Source: Chelonoidis abingdonii (lineage: Eukaryota > Chordata > Testudines > Testudinidae). From it: a stretch of 64,000 nt of DNA. This document shows positions 15,643-28,366 of the stretch, in pieces (positions within the stretch are counted from its first letter, which is position 1; each line of letters opens with the position of its first letter). Below the pieces are notes generated by a model. That model made no database searches. It saw nothing but the letters and a program-made list of their open reading frames with translations, and was not told where the DNA came from. The stretch lies in NCBI RefSeq assembly GCF_003597395.2, contig NC_133771.1, positions 44,035,283 through 44,099,282 of the forward strand. The letters are read 5' to 3'. The translations under genes were made by a program, and so were the position numbers.

Positions 15643-15834
15643 CTAGGCAGGTAGGCAAAGGTTTGTCCCACACTCTTCGATCTCCACTTAGGCAGGTCAT
15701 AATACTACTACCATGCATTGTATAGCCAGGATTACAGCTATATAAAATGACTGTGTCGGTAAAATGTCCTTCATCACGGATCTTGTAGCCATAATATGGT
15801 ATTCCCGGATCTTCACACTTGACTAGGTCAAAAC
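15643..15834 (-). CDS. CSMD3: CSMD3 internal exon: complete Sushi (CCP) domain
   Basis: This 192-bp exon encodes one entire Sushi/CCP module. The acceptor is ctgtttgcag and the donor CTA G|GTAATG, phase 1 in and 1 out, so it is a symmetric, shuffle-type exon. The peptide begins FDLVKCEDPGIPYYGYK. It contains the four module cysteines (KCED, YSCN, MTCL, PTCL) and the conserved Trp in RVWDKPLP. Sushi modules are about 60-residue beta-sandwich repeats held by two disulphides, and in CSMD proteins they alternate with CUB domains. The KCEDPGIP opening and GDRRVWDKPLP core favour CSMD3. The exon lies between two CUB domains, as expected for the N-terminal alternating region of the protein. Confidence 0.96.
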
Positions 15835-17084
15835 CTGCAAACAGAGAGAAAGCAAAACATAATTCTATTTGAAGAAAAACATAATTCAACTGGAAACTAA
15901 ACCTTTTCCCTTTATAGCATGGGGACAAAATTCAAACAACTGGATTAACTTCATTCATTGTGACCAAAGATAATTTATCTATAGGGATCTAGTGAATCAT
16001 CCAGGGAAGGGGAAAACCAAAAAACACGAACAAGCCCGCCTTCTACTCTTCCAAACTCTTCATTCCATAGTTCAGAATGTTTAGAGCTACATTATGAAAT
16101 TATTATAATCCCCAACTAAGGATTAGTGTCTACTTGCATTGCCCACGAGAAAACCAGAGATCAGATTATAAATCAGAGTCACAATATGGTCCTTGCTACT
16201 CACTTTCTCCATGAGGAAAGTAAACCCTGTTGGTGCTATGCTTGCCGTGTGCTGGGGCTACCTCTGCTCCCCTACTCCCCCTACACAGTAATAAAGCCAA
16301 TAGCCTATGCTGGAGTGTAAGGGATGGGAGGAAATGTACATGAGTTGTTCTACCCCAACTAGGAGTCTGGTCACTCAGGCCTCAGTTTTTGTTCTGATGA
16401 ATGCACACACACACCCATAGACTTTTGTCAAGAAACATTCCCTCCTGTGGGACGTGAATTATTAAGATACAGCAAGAGATAAGCAGTTCCTTTGACCCTC
16501 TAGGACAAGCAATTCCACACTGGGCAGAAGGGATTAACAAATCACAAGAGCACCCTTCTACGCTTCCAAACATGGTTCTTTCTATGCTTTGGGTCACTGG
16601 AGCATCTGCCCACCTCAACGTGTCACTGCTGAGGTGTATGGAAGCCCAGTTCCTCCTTCTGTCATAGGCTCCAACCCCAGGGTCTATACAGAGAAGTGGT
16701 CATTTACTCCAAGCTCAATTTCTTCTCCTCTGAATCCCAGGACTATAATATACCAATTTTGCCGGGTTTGGACACTCCATCCTAGCATCTCTGCAACTCA
16801 CATCCTCCACCCATCACAGCCCAACACAGTTCTTTTGGCTCTTCCCAAGGCCTTACTGCACTGCCTGTATGTCATATTCCACTGAGCATCTCTGGCCACA
16901 GTTCCCACCATCAGCCTCACTCTGTATCCTGGGCCTCTGCTCATATTCAGGCAACTGCCCCTCTCTTCAGGCTGCTGTTGAGAGACTTGCATGAGGTCTT
17001 TCCCAGTCCCTGGTCTTTAACTAAGAGAAAGATAGCCTTTCTTATAGCAAGCACCATTTCTGGGTTGTTGTCACATAACTTTCA

Positions 17085-17605
17085 GTGACCTGATTTAGGC
17101 ACAAGGCAGATTTAATGTCAAGAAGGATGCTGATAAATTGGAGAGAGTTCAGAGAGGAGCTATGAAAATCATTAAATGATTAGAAAACCTGCCTCAGAGT
17201 GATAAACTAAAAAGACTGAGTTCCTTATGCCTAACAAAAAGATTAAGGGATAACTTGATTACAGTTTCTAAATATCTACATCAGGAACAAATACTTAACA
17301 ATGGGCTCTTCGATCAAGCAGAAAAAGACATATCATCAATGACTGTAAGCTGAAGCTAGACAAATTCAAAATGGAAATGAGGCATTATTTTTAATGGTGA
17401 AAGTAATTAACCATTGGAATGATCCACCAAAGGACATGGTGGATCCTCCATCACTGGTAATTTCTAATCAAAATTAGATGTCTTTTAAAAAGATATTCTT
17501 TAGGAATTATTTTGGAGAAATTCTATGGTCTGATTAAACAGGAGGTCAGACTAGATGATCAAAATGGTCCCAACTGGCCTTGGAATCTACAAATCCGACA
17601 GCTGG
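17085..17605 (+). mobile_element. CR1 LINE 3' end
   Basis: Sense CR1 relic: ttggagagagttcagaga and gagctatgaaaatcattaaa, then ccattggaatgatccacca and finally caggaggtcagactagatga with tcccaactggccttg. These correspond to the end of the CR1 reverse-transcriptase frame and its 3' UTR. Indels and stops throughout. Confidence 0.75.
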
Positions 17606-18117
17606 GCACCTTAATCCCTCAGAAGGCCAGCTCACCCTTTGACAGTGACAAGGAGCCCTGCACCCCTTATTCTCTTGTACAGATGCATAAGGTGGCTCAC
17701 GACTGAGACCTCAGTAACTTCCAAACCAGATTATCCACTCTTCCTCTCCTCTATATTGTCGTTTGACTTACATTACCATTTTCAAAATATAGCATACCTC
17801 CCCATTTAACTTGGTCTGAAATTTCATGATCTCTGTTCAACTTCCCACCACCCATAAAATTCACAAATAAACCATTTTAATTATCAACAAAATTAGAACT
17901 CTGAAGCAAGAGAAGAAAAAAATGTGACTGACAATGAAGATTTAACTCCATACTTCAACGAGAGCTATACTTTGTTTTTTATGTAGTGTAGTTTTGACTT
18001 TTGATATATTTTAAACATATCAGAAAGAAAGGAACCTTTATGCCTGCCTGCATGTCTATCTCCATATCATGAGGTTTATTATTTGATGCTAACTTTAGAA
18101 AGCAGAGTTTTTAACTT

Positions 18118-18438
18118 TTTGAAGGCCCCTGCACATAATATCACAGGAGTTGACTTTCCAAAATGCTGAGGGGTGTTTGACCCCTGGCTCTGCATCAGGC
18201 CCCACCCCCATTCCACCCTTTTCTCTAAGGCTCCCCCACACATCCCACCTCTTCTCACCTCCACTCCACTCCCACCCTACTCCCTCCCTGCCTCTTCCCT
18301 CCCAGTTCCGATCCCTCCCCCAAGCACACCACATTCTTGCTCCTCCTCCCTCCCTCACCAGCAGGCAGGAATACTGGGAGGCAATGAGGTACTGATGTGG
18401 GGCTGCCGGAGGGTGCACCCACGGAGTCAGCACCTATG
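18118..18438. repeat. C-rich dispersed repeat, MITE-like
   Basis: Strongly pyrimidine-rich on the plus strand. It ends acggagtcagcacctatg, whose reverse complement cataggtgctga resembles the terminus of the MITE at 19173. The open frames across it arise from base composition. Confidence 0.45.
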
Positions 18439-19172
18439 CATAATATATTAACTGTAATATTTTTTAGCTTGCCTCAAAAACAAATTTACTGCTTCCACAG
18501 AGATTCTCTTGCCTCTGATCTAAGCATGTAATGCAGTCTCCAAAAGACTCTCTCATCCTGAGACTTTAAAAAAAATAAAAATCAAGTTAGCAACTCCTGC
18601 TATCCACCAGGTGGAGGTGTACAGTGTTCTCAAATGTGAGCCAAATAAGATTTATTTTCACTTAATTTTTAGTAACTTTTCCACTCACTATACTTGTCCA
18701 GAACACCTATTTTGACAGAGGTGGATCTTATAAATAAAAATTATTATGCTGTAGAATACCCAATAGAACATGATTACAGCATATGTGTGAGTAAAAACCA
18801 AACCAATCTACAGATACAATCGCCATACAAGACAAAGTTGGAAGAAAAGGAACAAAAGGATCCCGACTTGAGAAAACTGAAGATTAGTTTAACTTCAGTT
18901 CTACTGGCTTTTGTGGTTATTTTCTTATTTTAATAGGAAGGACCAAATTCATACACATATTCATAACTCACACATGTACAACTTCTGTTATCTCAGGGAA
19001 CAATTTCATCATAAAACTTTAATTGTGTCATGTGGTTTAGTCTTAAGGAGAGATAATGAAGTCCTCAAACTCATTCCCACTGAGTCAATACAGAAATCCC
19101 ACACACTTCAATGGGAACAAGATTCCACTCAATTATACATAAAATCACAATTCCTCCTCCCTCCCTCCCTAG

Positions 19173-19308
19173 TCATAGGTGCTGGAACTAGGGGTGCTGG
19201 GGGTGCAGCAATACGTCCTGTCAAAGTGGTTTCCATCATATATAGGGTTTACAGTGTGCTTCAATGGCTCTCAGCACCCTCACTATACAGATTGTTCCAG
19301 CACCACTG
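19173..19308. mobile_element. Short MITE with ggtgctggaac ends
   Basis: The left end cataggtgctggaactagg and the right end gattgttccagcaccactg are inverted relatives. About 136 bp, non-coding. Confidence 0.6.
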
Positions 19309-20550
19309 TCACTACTGCACAAAAAGCATAAAGCATACTAATATCAGAATGGGAAACTCCCAGTCCAAAAATATCACAGTGAGATATCTTTCAAAATTAA
19401 CAGTTTTAAAGATTTTTGAAATGTAAAAGTCAGAGGCTCTATGAAGGAAACCATTTTAACTGTTGATACAAAATCTGAGGCTGTTTGCCAAAATCTCAGA
19501 GGAGATGATAACAGAATTGTAGCATTATGTTTCTTCAAAATGGCATTAAATAATTATGATTTCATAGAAATTAAGGAGAATAAGTTTCTTAAGTCAAGAT
19601 TATACACCTTTAAAAAACAGAGCCATTAAACAAGTAAGTTGCCATTTGTGTTGTTATGTATGTATGAGTCTTGTTTCACTTGATCAAGCTCAGTAATAGT
19701 CCACATACTGGACAGTACTTAGAATTGCTTCCAAAAAGCTTGAAATTGTCAAGTTTAACTTTGTTTTGTATTTTATTTTCACTTTCTAAGTGTTTAAGTG
19801 CTTTAAGCATAAATCATCATACCTGAAGGCATTGAGTGACCTATGTTTGCTGAAAACAATTTACATGAAATAGAATGATGTTCATAACTATTCAAGATTA
19901 ATACTTACAAATCTGTATACATATAAATTCTTAAAACATAATACTTTAAAGGTGAACTCCTATGTCAGGTCCAAAATCATAACAGAAAAAACATCATTTC
20001 ACAGTATGTATACCCATTTAACTTAAATACGGTATTTACTATCTAGTTTTTATATTAGAATTAATAGCAGCAAAAGCTTCAGTGCATCAAGAGATCCCCT
20101 CTCAGACATAACCTATCTCAACTCTCTCTGTTGGACTCTAGGAATCTCAGCAATGTGCAAGATTCTTCATGTCAAAGAAGTGCTTTGAAATTTACTTGCA
20201 TGTTCAGCTGCCGTTTAAAAACAACTGTAGAATAGGAGTAACTGTCATTTATGTATGTGTTTGTATTCAGTATACCTACTGACATAAACATCCAGGAAGA
20301 GCTTCTCTTAACTCTCTTGCTAATTGTTTACTTCTCCATAATCCTTAAAGATAATCCTTTTTACTTCTCTTTGTGCCTTCTGTCATAAATGCGCACTTGG
20401 CAGAGCACCCCCTTCAGGAGCTACCTGGGTATCACAAGTGTGCAAATCCAATTGCTCCTCCACCATACCCCAAGAATTGCAGGGAGTATCAGTTTAGCAG
20501 GGTCGGCGCTCAACCCTTTGGCCAAAACCTTCTGGCTGTTCCTTCCCCTC

Positions 20551-20845
20551 TGAGGGTACGTGTACTTTGGAACAAAACTTGCAGCATAGCCATGTCTGAC
20601 CTTGGGCAGCTGACTCGAGACCACAAGGCTAAAAATTGCTGTGTAGCTGTTCAGGCTCAAGATGGAGCCTGGGCTCTGGTACCCTCCCCTCCATCAGGGT
20701 CCCAGAGCTTGGGATCCAGCACAAGCCCACCCAAATGTATACACAACAATATTACAGCCTTGCAGCCCAAGCCCTGTGAGCCTGATTCAGCTGACCCAGG
20801 CCAGCCAAAGGTGTTTAATTGCTGTGCAAACATTGCCTTGGGGTC
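20551..20845. mobile_element. Probable truncated MITE
   Basis: Begins gagggtacgtgtactttgga, a decayed gtctaca-type terminus, and runs through GC-rich sequence. The expected inverted right end is not found, so it seems truncated near 20845. Confidence 0.45.
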
Positions 20846-21740
20846 CTAAGTGAAACAAGCAGAAACAATCCACAGTCAGCTAATGAGATTAAATAAAAGC
20901 ATAAGGAAAAGAAAGAAAACCTGTAGACAACTTCAGTGAGGATACTGGCTTCTCTTACTTCAGAGTCCTTGGAAGTATGACAGTAGATCCAAGAGTCCAC
21001 TGGATCTCCAGTACAAGTCTCAAGTCTTTTTCTTCGTCTTAGCTCAAGGGATTAGTGTTCTCCTTTTTTCAAGGGCAGAGATTCTGGCGGATGTTAGACC
21101 TCTCTCTGGGAGCTGGAGAGCTCAACTGCTTGCTCCCATCTCAGGGCTGTCCCTATCTGACTGGAATTCCCTCTTTTTAACTCCTTCTCCAATTCTAGCA
21201 TGATTTGAAGGTATGGGGCAGCAGCTGGTGCAGGGTTTATATACTGTCATCATACTATCATTTTCAGTTGGTTTTGAAATGTTGATAAACAACTAATTAA
21301 GTGCACTTCATCTCACTATTCCTGCCCAGATGCTAACTGTGTTGTCCACCACCTCTCAGCTCCACCCATGATACCAGCTGCAATGCTCCATTGATCTTCC
21401 TTTCCTTTTTTTTTCCATGCTGTTCCTACACATGGAGTGCTCCTTTGGAGTTAATTCACCAGGCTGCTGACTGTTCCTCATTGAAATCCCAACATGAAAA
21501 CCCACTTCAGGCACTTATACAAAGAATTAGAATAAAGACAAGTATTTTATTTAATACAGTCAAAGAAAATACTTCACCACTCTGTGCACTAGCCTGTGGA
21601 GTACCCATATAATGCCACTGCTGTAGCCCTCATGCATCATCCCATGCCCCTACCTAATATTTTGTGCCCCTCCCTGTTGTGTCATATCTGAAATTAGGAT
21701 GTGAACCAAAGCTTTCAATTGATTTTAATGGACTTTCTGT

Positions 21741-21852
21741 CAGTCTATTAGTTTGCAAGCTTTCCAGGACAAGGATTGTGTTTGTTTATTTGCACTCTGA
21801 AGTGCCTATCACACTTGGGCCATTCCAACATATCAAATAGTAACAATAATAA
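21741..21852 (+). mobile_element. Probable L2-like LINE 3' tail
   Basis: Contains ttagtttgcaagctttccag followed by gacaaggattgtg and a short taataataat tail, as at 12848-12962. Confidence 0.45.
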
Positions 21853-22384
21853 TACCACGCAACATGGATTCTGAGCTGCGCTGAGAATACACTCAGCACA
21901 CCTGCGTTGATTGCCAGGGGAGGTAGCTACTCAAAATTACACTGACTGGAGCAACTGCTCTACCAGTGAAAGGCTGGCCTGCTCCTGGAAAGCTGAATAT
22001 GCTGTCTGAAGATTTTCTCACCTTGAAGAAAGCCTCACCTTATTGTTTGAAGCAGTTTTAAGGGTCCCTAAGAAACTTAGAAGGGCTAAAGGGTGCTTTG
22101 TTTTGTTTGGAGGAGGGGCTTGGATGATTTCACATAGAATGTGGGATCACATCACTAAATAAATACACTATGTGAGTTTATACGTTTGTACCATCTAAAC
22201 AAATGTTCATTCTTTGAATGTGTGATCTGCGACTCAAATAAGGGCATTCTGCGTATTTACAGGAAATTCACAGGAACAGATGTCAATCACAGAGGCATAT
22301 AAATATGATGGATCCCTTTACTGGTACAGGCATTTAGATACCAAGGTAACAGTCACCTAGAGAAATACCTCTAACAGATTAAAC

Positions 22385-22710
22385 AACTGGTTTTATTTGA
22401 TCTTCACACAATGCACAGTCAAGCTGTGGAACTCTTTGCCAGAGGATTTTGTGAAGGCCAAGACTAACAGGTTTCAAAAAAGAACTGGATAAATTCATGG
22501 AGAATAGGTCCATCAATGACTATTAGACAGGATGGACAGGGATAGTGCCCCTAGCCTCTGTTTGTCAGAAGCTGGGAATGCGTGACAGGAGATGGATCAT
22601 TTCTGTTCATTCCCTCTGAAGCACATGGCATTAGCCACTGTCGGAAGACAGGACACTGGGCTAGATGGACCTTTGGTCTGACCCACTATGGCCATTCTTC
22701 TGTTCTTATC
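22385..22710 (+). mobile_element. CR1 LINE 3' end
   Basis: Sense CR1 3' region: ctgtggaactctttgccaga, ttcatggagaataggtccat, and then gggctagatggacctttggt near the terminal ttcttctgttctta. No usable frame remains. Confidence 0.78.
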
Positions 22711-24974
22711 ATTATTAGGGGAGACTCTATATTATTTATTGTGACAAAAAGTTGAGTACGAAGAGAAGTTTCACTCCTTCATATGTGTCAGGCATATTAT
22801 GCATAACTGCCTATCATCTTTGTTAGACACAAAATAGTATCAGCTATCACCCCAACTGGATTACAGAGATCTAATAAAGTTGATTATCCACAAGGCTTTA
22901 TCTGCACAAATATATGTCGATTTACACATCATTGCAGTTTCATCTTGCTCCACAATACAAAATAAAACATGTATTTAGTGCTCAGAAGAAAAGGTGACCA
23001 TAACTATATATCTAGATATTTATATCCTAGGGAATAGGGTGAGAAATTTATTTTAAACTCCAAAAGTATAAAGTCTTACATGAATGATGAAATACATATA
23101 AAACAGATTTGTATACTAGTTTGATAGTATTTTTCAACATAATAGTTTTTCTCTGCAGGCTCTTCTATGTTACTGCACCATCATCCAACAACAGTGTAAC
23201 ATTTGTCTATGAGTTGCAAGAGCATTATCAGCCAGTGATCACAAAAGACCTACTGGCTTCTCAACTCTTCCACCCATGTATTAAAATAGATTATTTTGGA
23301 GCAAGTAGAAGAAAGAAAGTTGAACGGTTAAACTGGGACCTTGTAGTTACCTAATCATATACTTTTGCAGCACTTGAACCAGTGCTTACCCCAGGTTAAC
23401 AAAATATCTGGCAAAATGTGACCTATTTATAGCATTTCTCCAACTCCTATTCACAAGAAAGGTCCATTTGTACTTGTAAACTAAATGTGATAAATGCAGA
23501 TAAGGTCTCTCAAAATCTAGAATATTTCTATCATTTTCCTTGGAGTGTCTTTCAGAAAGAGTAGCAAAAATCTTTCCCCCCAGTAAAGCTATTCAAGTTG
23601 CACCGATCAGCAGCACCAGGCCAAGGTACATGTGCTATACCTTTAAGGTCCTCTTGCTCTATATAATGTCTAATGAACTGTATTTTTATATCTTCAAATG
23701 ACAAGATATCTTTGAGGGTTGTAAGCAAGAAAAATCACTGTTCAGGTAAAGGGACCATAAAATAAATATATATGAACATCAAACAAGCACATATGATTTT
23801 TTAGCTTGTTTATGTGTCAAAAATCATCAAACGCCTCACAGAAATACATTGCTTATTTTTAAATCTATCTAAACTGATATTGATTTAAATTCACAAACCT
23901 GACCTATTTTTTTCTATAGCACCATTTTTGTCCATCCAAAGAGTAAGTAGAAGTATGAGATGATACCTCTGCTAATGTTCTGTGACTGTCACAGCTTTCC
24001 AAACACACATAAATGCCTACAAATATTCATTCATCAGTAGTTGCATTTTAAGCATCCATAGCATAATCTACTTAATTAGATCAATGAGACTTCAAAATAA
24101 TAGATAGTGCATGGTATTCTCACCATGTCTGGAAATAATTTACATGGTATTCAAATCTACAGCTAATATGAAAAAAAATATTTCTACATTATGTGCAGGA
24201 GAAGGGACTGCTGTAAAATCTTTACTTGAATTGAATGATAGAAAAGTTCAGGTAAATAAACGTACGAATTACTCTCAGAACAAACTGCCAGCTGTGTATG
24301 CTCTCAGAAAAAGCTAGCTCATAAATGTTTAATTGATTCAGTGAAATGTTATGGACTTCCTTTGAGTCACAGCCCCACATTTGTTAAAGAAAGGATAGTA
24401 GAAATGCCGCTTTTGGAAATGACAAGAAGCAAGCAGAGAGAAGCGGGAAGGCCTAGTGTCACTCTCTCCCTGCATCTTTAGGACAGACTCTGCTAATGTT
24501 GGCACTAACTTCATCCAGTCTTTGTGCTCAAGAGAGGCTAAGGACTGCAATTGTGCCCAAGATGGATACACGTGAAAGAAGGTTCCTTCTGGAACTCTCT
24601 CACTTTTTCCCAAAAATCCATACAAGATCCTAGATTTTTTTTTATATGTGCGATTAATCACAGTTTATCTCTGTACAAGGACAGAAAAAGAGCACAAACT
24701 TTCTCAAATGCATTGACATCCGTTTAGCAAAATAGATAAGCTTAGACAACAGAAAGTGGCACCACAACTAATTTGACCCTACCCTGTTCATAAAATTCTT
24801 CTTATTCTGGGAGTGAGGTTGCAAGCTCTCATTTCCCCCAAAACTCCCTAACATCCACTCAATGCATATTCTTAAGACATTGATAAGGCAATCTGTCAAT
24901 GATATAAGACAATCCAATGGGAATTTTGGCAAATAGTAGTGGATAGTATTTATAGAAATCACTTCGCACTCAAC

Positions 24975-25300
24975 ATCTGGGGCTAGATTCACATTGGGGG
25001 TTTTAGGTTGAGTATTTCAGTACCTAACGTTTGACCTAAGCACCAGCAGGATTGACAAAATAGGATCTCTCCCACCTACCATGGCTGTCAGGTCCAATCC
25101 TGTAGACATGCTCAGAGGCTACCTTAGAAAATGTCTACCGATCTTGTAATTAAGATGAACTCCACACACAACAACTCATTTCTATCCCTGACTCTTCAAG
25201 TCTACTTATGTGATGTTGGCGAAACCACTTAAAGCAAAATTTTGACAGTTGTGTTTCCCACCTACTGGGTGCCTATCCTGAAATATCTGGAACCTGATTT
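24975..25300. repeat. Possible dispersed repeat relic
   Basis: Opens ggctagattcacattg and contains degraded tacctaac and gcctaag motifs resembling the repeat at 9895-10880. Weak. Confidence 0.28.
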
Positions 25301-25394
25301 ACACAAGTGCTGAAAACTCAGCTGCAACCAAAGTCAACAGGCACAGCGGATGCTTAGGCCAACAGGCACCATGGGCTGGATGAATGAGCACAGG

Positions 25395-25570
25395 TTTAGG
25401 AGGTTCTGAGTTTTAAGTCTGACTCTTCCACTGGAGTGCTGTGAGACTTTGGGGAAGACTGTTGATCTGTTTTCCTATCTGTTAAATGTGGAGAATACCA
25501 CTTTTTTATCTCACAGTGGAGATACATTCTTCAATGTACATGAGGCATTCAGATACTGTAGCAGTGAGCA
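25395..25570 (+). mobile_element. MIR-like SINE
   Basis: Contains gtgagactttggggaag, then tctgttttcctatctgttaa and atgtggagaatacca. This is the MIR pattern of a core plus the tttcctcatctgtaaaatg block. Divergent, plus orientation. Confidence 0.55.
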
Positions 25571-26173
25571 TCCTAAAATTAGACCATGAAGAAATGAATA
25601 ATTCATTGCAGGCTTTGGTTGATTTGGGGCCTGAGCATCATCCATTCTATGCACTGAATTAGGAAGGGGCCCTGTTGAAAAAAGTAGTATGTGATCATCT
25701 CATTATAATGATCACATCATAAATACACACTTTTGCAAATACACGCTAATACTAGCATTTCTTAACTTTTGAGTGCTTGACTTTGCAACCTAAGGCTTGT
25801 CTACACTGGCAAGTTTCTGCACAGTAAAGCAGCTTTCTGCATTGTAACTCCTGAGGTGTATATACTGCCAAGCCACTTAGTGCGCAGAAACTGCACAGTT
25901 GCAGCACTATAAAAAAAAAATCCTGATGAGAGGCATACAGCTTTCTGCCCCAGGGGTACAGCACCATGGTGCCAGCGTAGACACCCTGGTCAATTACAGC
26001 ACTATGACTGGCCTCCAGGAGGTGTCCCACAATGTCTGTTTTCACCTCTCTGGTCATTGGTTTGAACTCTGTGACCAACTGTCATCCTTACCCCTTAAAT
26101 TCCTTGGGAATTTTAAAAGTCCCCTTCCTGTTTGCTTGGTGATGCATGAAGTGGTCTCAGTGCATCTTTCCAG

Positions 26174-27840
26174 GTGAGCATGCCTGTTCCATGCACCAGG
26201 CAATCCCACGCTTGGAGCAATGCCGAGCTGGTGGATCTCATAAGCATTTGGGGAGAGGAGGCTGTCCAGTCCCAGCTGCACTCCAGTCATAGGAATTATG
26301 ATACCTATGGACAGATTTCACAATGCATGATGAAAAGGAGCCATGACTGGGACACACTGCAGTGCAGGGTCAAAGTGAAGGAGTTAAGGAATGCCTACCA
26401 CAAGGCATGGGAGGCGAACTGCCTCTCTGGTGCTGTGCCCACAAGCTGCTAGTTCTACAAAGAGCTGAATGAGATACTTGGTGGCGACCCCACCTCCATT
26501 GTGAAAACCACTGTGGATACTTTAGTGTCTCATGGGCCAGTTGAGAGTGGAGCAAGCCAAGAGGAGGAAATCTTGGATGAGGATGTTGGGGAGGGTACCT
26601 AGAGACAGAGGATGACTCAGAGGTCAGAGATTCATGCAGCCAGGAGCTCTTCTCTACCCTGGAGGAGACTAGCCAGTCACAACTGTTGGATCTTGATGAC
26701 GTGCAAAGAGGAGAGGAGGCACCTGGTAAGTGGCTTTGATTTGGGGAATTGCTGAAGTAAGTTGTTGGGGACAGGAAGGTTGCATAAAGCAGACTTGTGT
26801 CTGTACGATGCACGTACCACCACATGCCTAGTCCAAGCAGTGGAACAGGGTGTTGCTTGACTCCCTCACTTCACAGGAACCTGCTGCAGGCTCTTTGGCA
26901 GAGCTGCTTTGTTTCCTGCCCCATTAAGGGTAATTTTCCCGCACCACTCTGCCATCACAGGGGGAGAAGGGAGGGAACCATTCCTGCACACTGGTGAGCC
27001 ACATAAGGGACAGAGCAGAAGCTTCAGTCTTGGAGAAGACCTTCCCTTGATTCCCTGCTCACCCTCAGCAGTGAGATATATTCCACAATGAACACAGCCT
27101 GTAGAAAATATGGGGACAGTAATGATTATAAGCCCTCCCTCCCACAGTACTGGCTGTCCTCAAGAGCCACATGCCCAGTGTACAGTACAGTCCTGGAACA
27201 CTGATTTCCCCTTCCCCTGCGGTTACTCACCATTTTGGGAGCCTTGTGGCTCATGTGTGCTTGCCTGGGGTCAGCCAGTTAGTGACAGGTATGTGAATAG
27301 TGGCTGTGTTTTAAATCAGTGGTCTCTGTACTACTGGTTCTGTAAAATGTTGCATTTTGGCTTCATAGATATGATCTTGGGAGCCCAGCCTCCTTCTTTG
27401 TTATCACCGGCTGAACAGCTGTGCAGAATTAGAAAGGGGCCACAAAGAACTAAAGAGGACTTTCTGTGTAATGTCATGATGCACTCCGTGGCTGAAGGAA
27501 AAAAAAAACAATTGAAGGACTGGTAGGACAGCAAGAGGTGAGACCAAAAGAAGAATGTGGTACACCAGAATGAAGCCACAGAGCAGCTCTTAAACGTTAT
27601 GGAGCGCCAAGTGGACACGCTCCAGGTGCTACTAGCACTGCAAACCAAGCAGTTCCATGACCACCCTCCCTTGCAGATACTGTCACAAAACCCTTTCCCA
27701 TGTGCCACCCAGAGACTGACAACAAATTCTTATCAACCTCCTGGCTCCAGTTTGTACCGCGTCATTCCACTCCTCCCAACTTGACTCCCAGTACCCACTG
27801 TAGTCAACACCCATCCCTCTGCATTTTAGTCCTGCTGAAG
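26174..27840 (+). pseudogene. Harbinger Myb/SANT-like DNA-binding protein, broken
   Basis: This is the accessory protein of the Harbinger transposon, which in this superfamily binds the transposase and the transposon ends. The reading begins at ATG 26174 and gives AWSNAELVDLISIWGEEAVQ, the tryptophan-rich Myb/SANT start. DTLQCRVKVKELRNAYHKA follows, near residue 62. A TAG at 26450-26452 cuts the frame just before FYKELNEILGG. A frameshift near 26590 moves to a second frame reading ETEDDSEVRDSCSQEL, ending at a donor-like cctg|gtaagtgg at 26724-26732. A probable second exon from about 27395 encodes RIRKGPQRTKEDFL and MERQVDTLQVLLALQ, the usual C-terminal helical part. Because of the stop and the shift it is a pseudogene. 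The same protein, more decayed, occurs at 37.14-38.90 kb. Confidence 0.8.
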
Positions 27841-28366
27841 TGCAGTACATGCTGCATTGTGCTGCAAAGGAGAAGGTTGGACATGATAACTGGACATACA
27901 CAGATCTTTAACAGTCCCAGGACCTCACTTTCTCCTGGGACCCTCCCTTCCCCCATCCCACTCAGTGCTGATGTGTTTTTTTGTTTCTCTCTCTCCTTTG
28001 GTTGTTGTTTTCTAATAAAATAATTGTTTTGGTTTGAAAGCAATTTTTATTCTATTTATTGAAAGCAAAGAGAGCCCTGCAAAGCAACAAGCAATTTCCG
28101 TACAACTTCGTAGTACATCGTCTGCACCAATCACCTCTTAGCATTACAAGCACTGCACTCCCGAGCATAGCAACAGATATCAGTGGCTTTCAGCTTCAAA
28201 TTGCTGCCTCAAGGCATCCCTGATCCTTATGGCCCTGTGCTGTGCCCCTGTAATAGCTCTGGTCTCTGGCTGTTCACATTCAGCCTCCAGGTTCTAAGCC
28301 TCAGCAGTCCAACCCTGAGTGAAGCTTTCACTCTTCCCTTCATAAATATTAGGGAATATTAAGCAT

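Noticed and set aside
18095..18451. Overlapping frames of 80-112 codons
   Set aside because: Caused by a C-rich repeat with few stop codons; no domain seen.
18911..19426. 171-codon frame, the longest in the window
   Set aside because: It crosses a MITE at 19173-19308, has no recognisable domain, and lies in intron antisense to CSMD3.
20373..20849. 158-codon plus-strand frame
   Set aside because: Most of it is a truncated MITE; the composition is repeat-like and no family is recognised.
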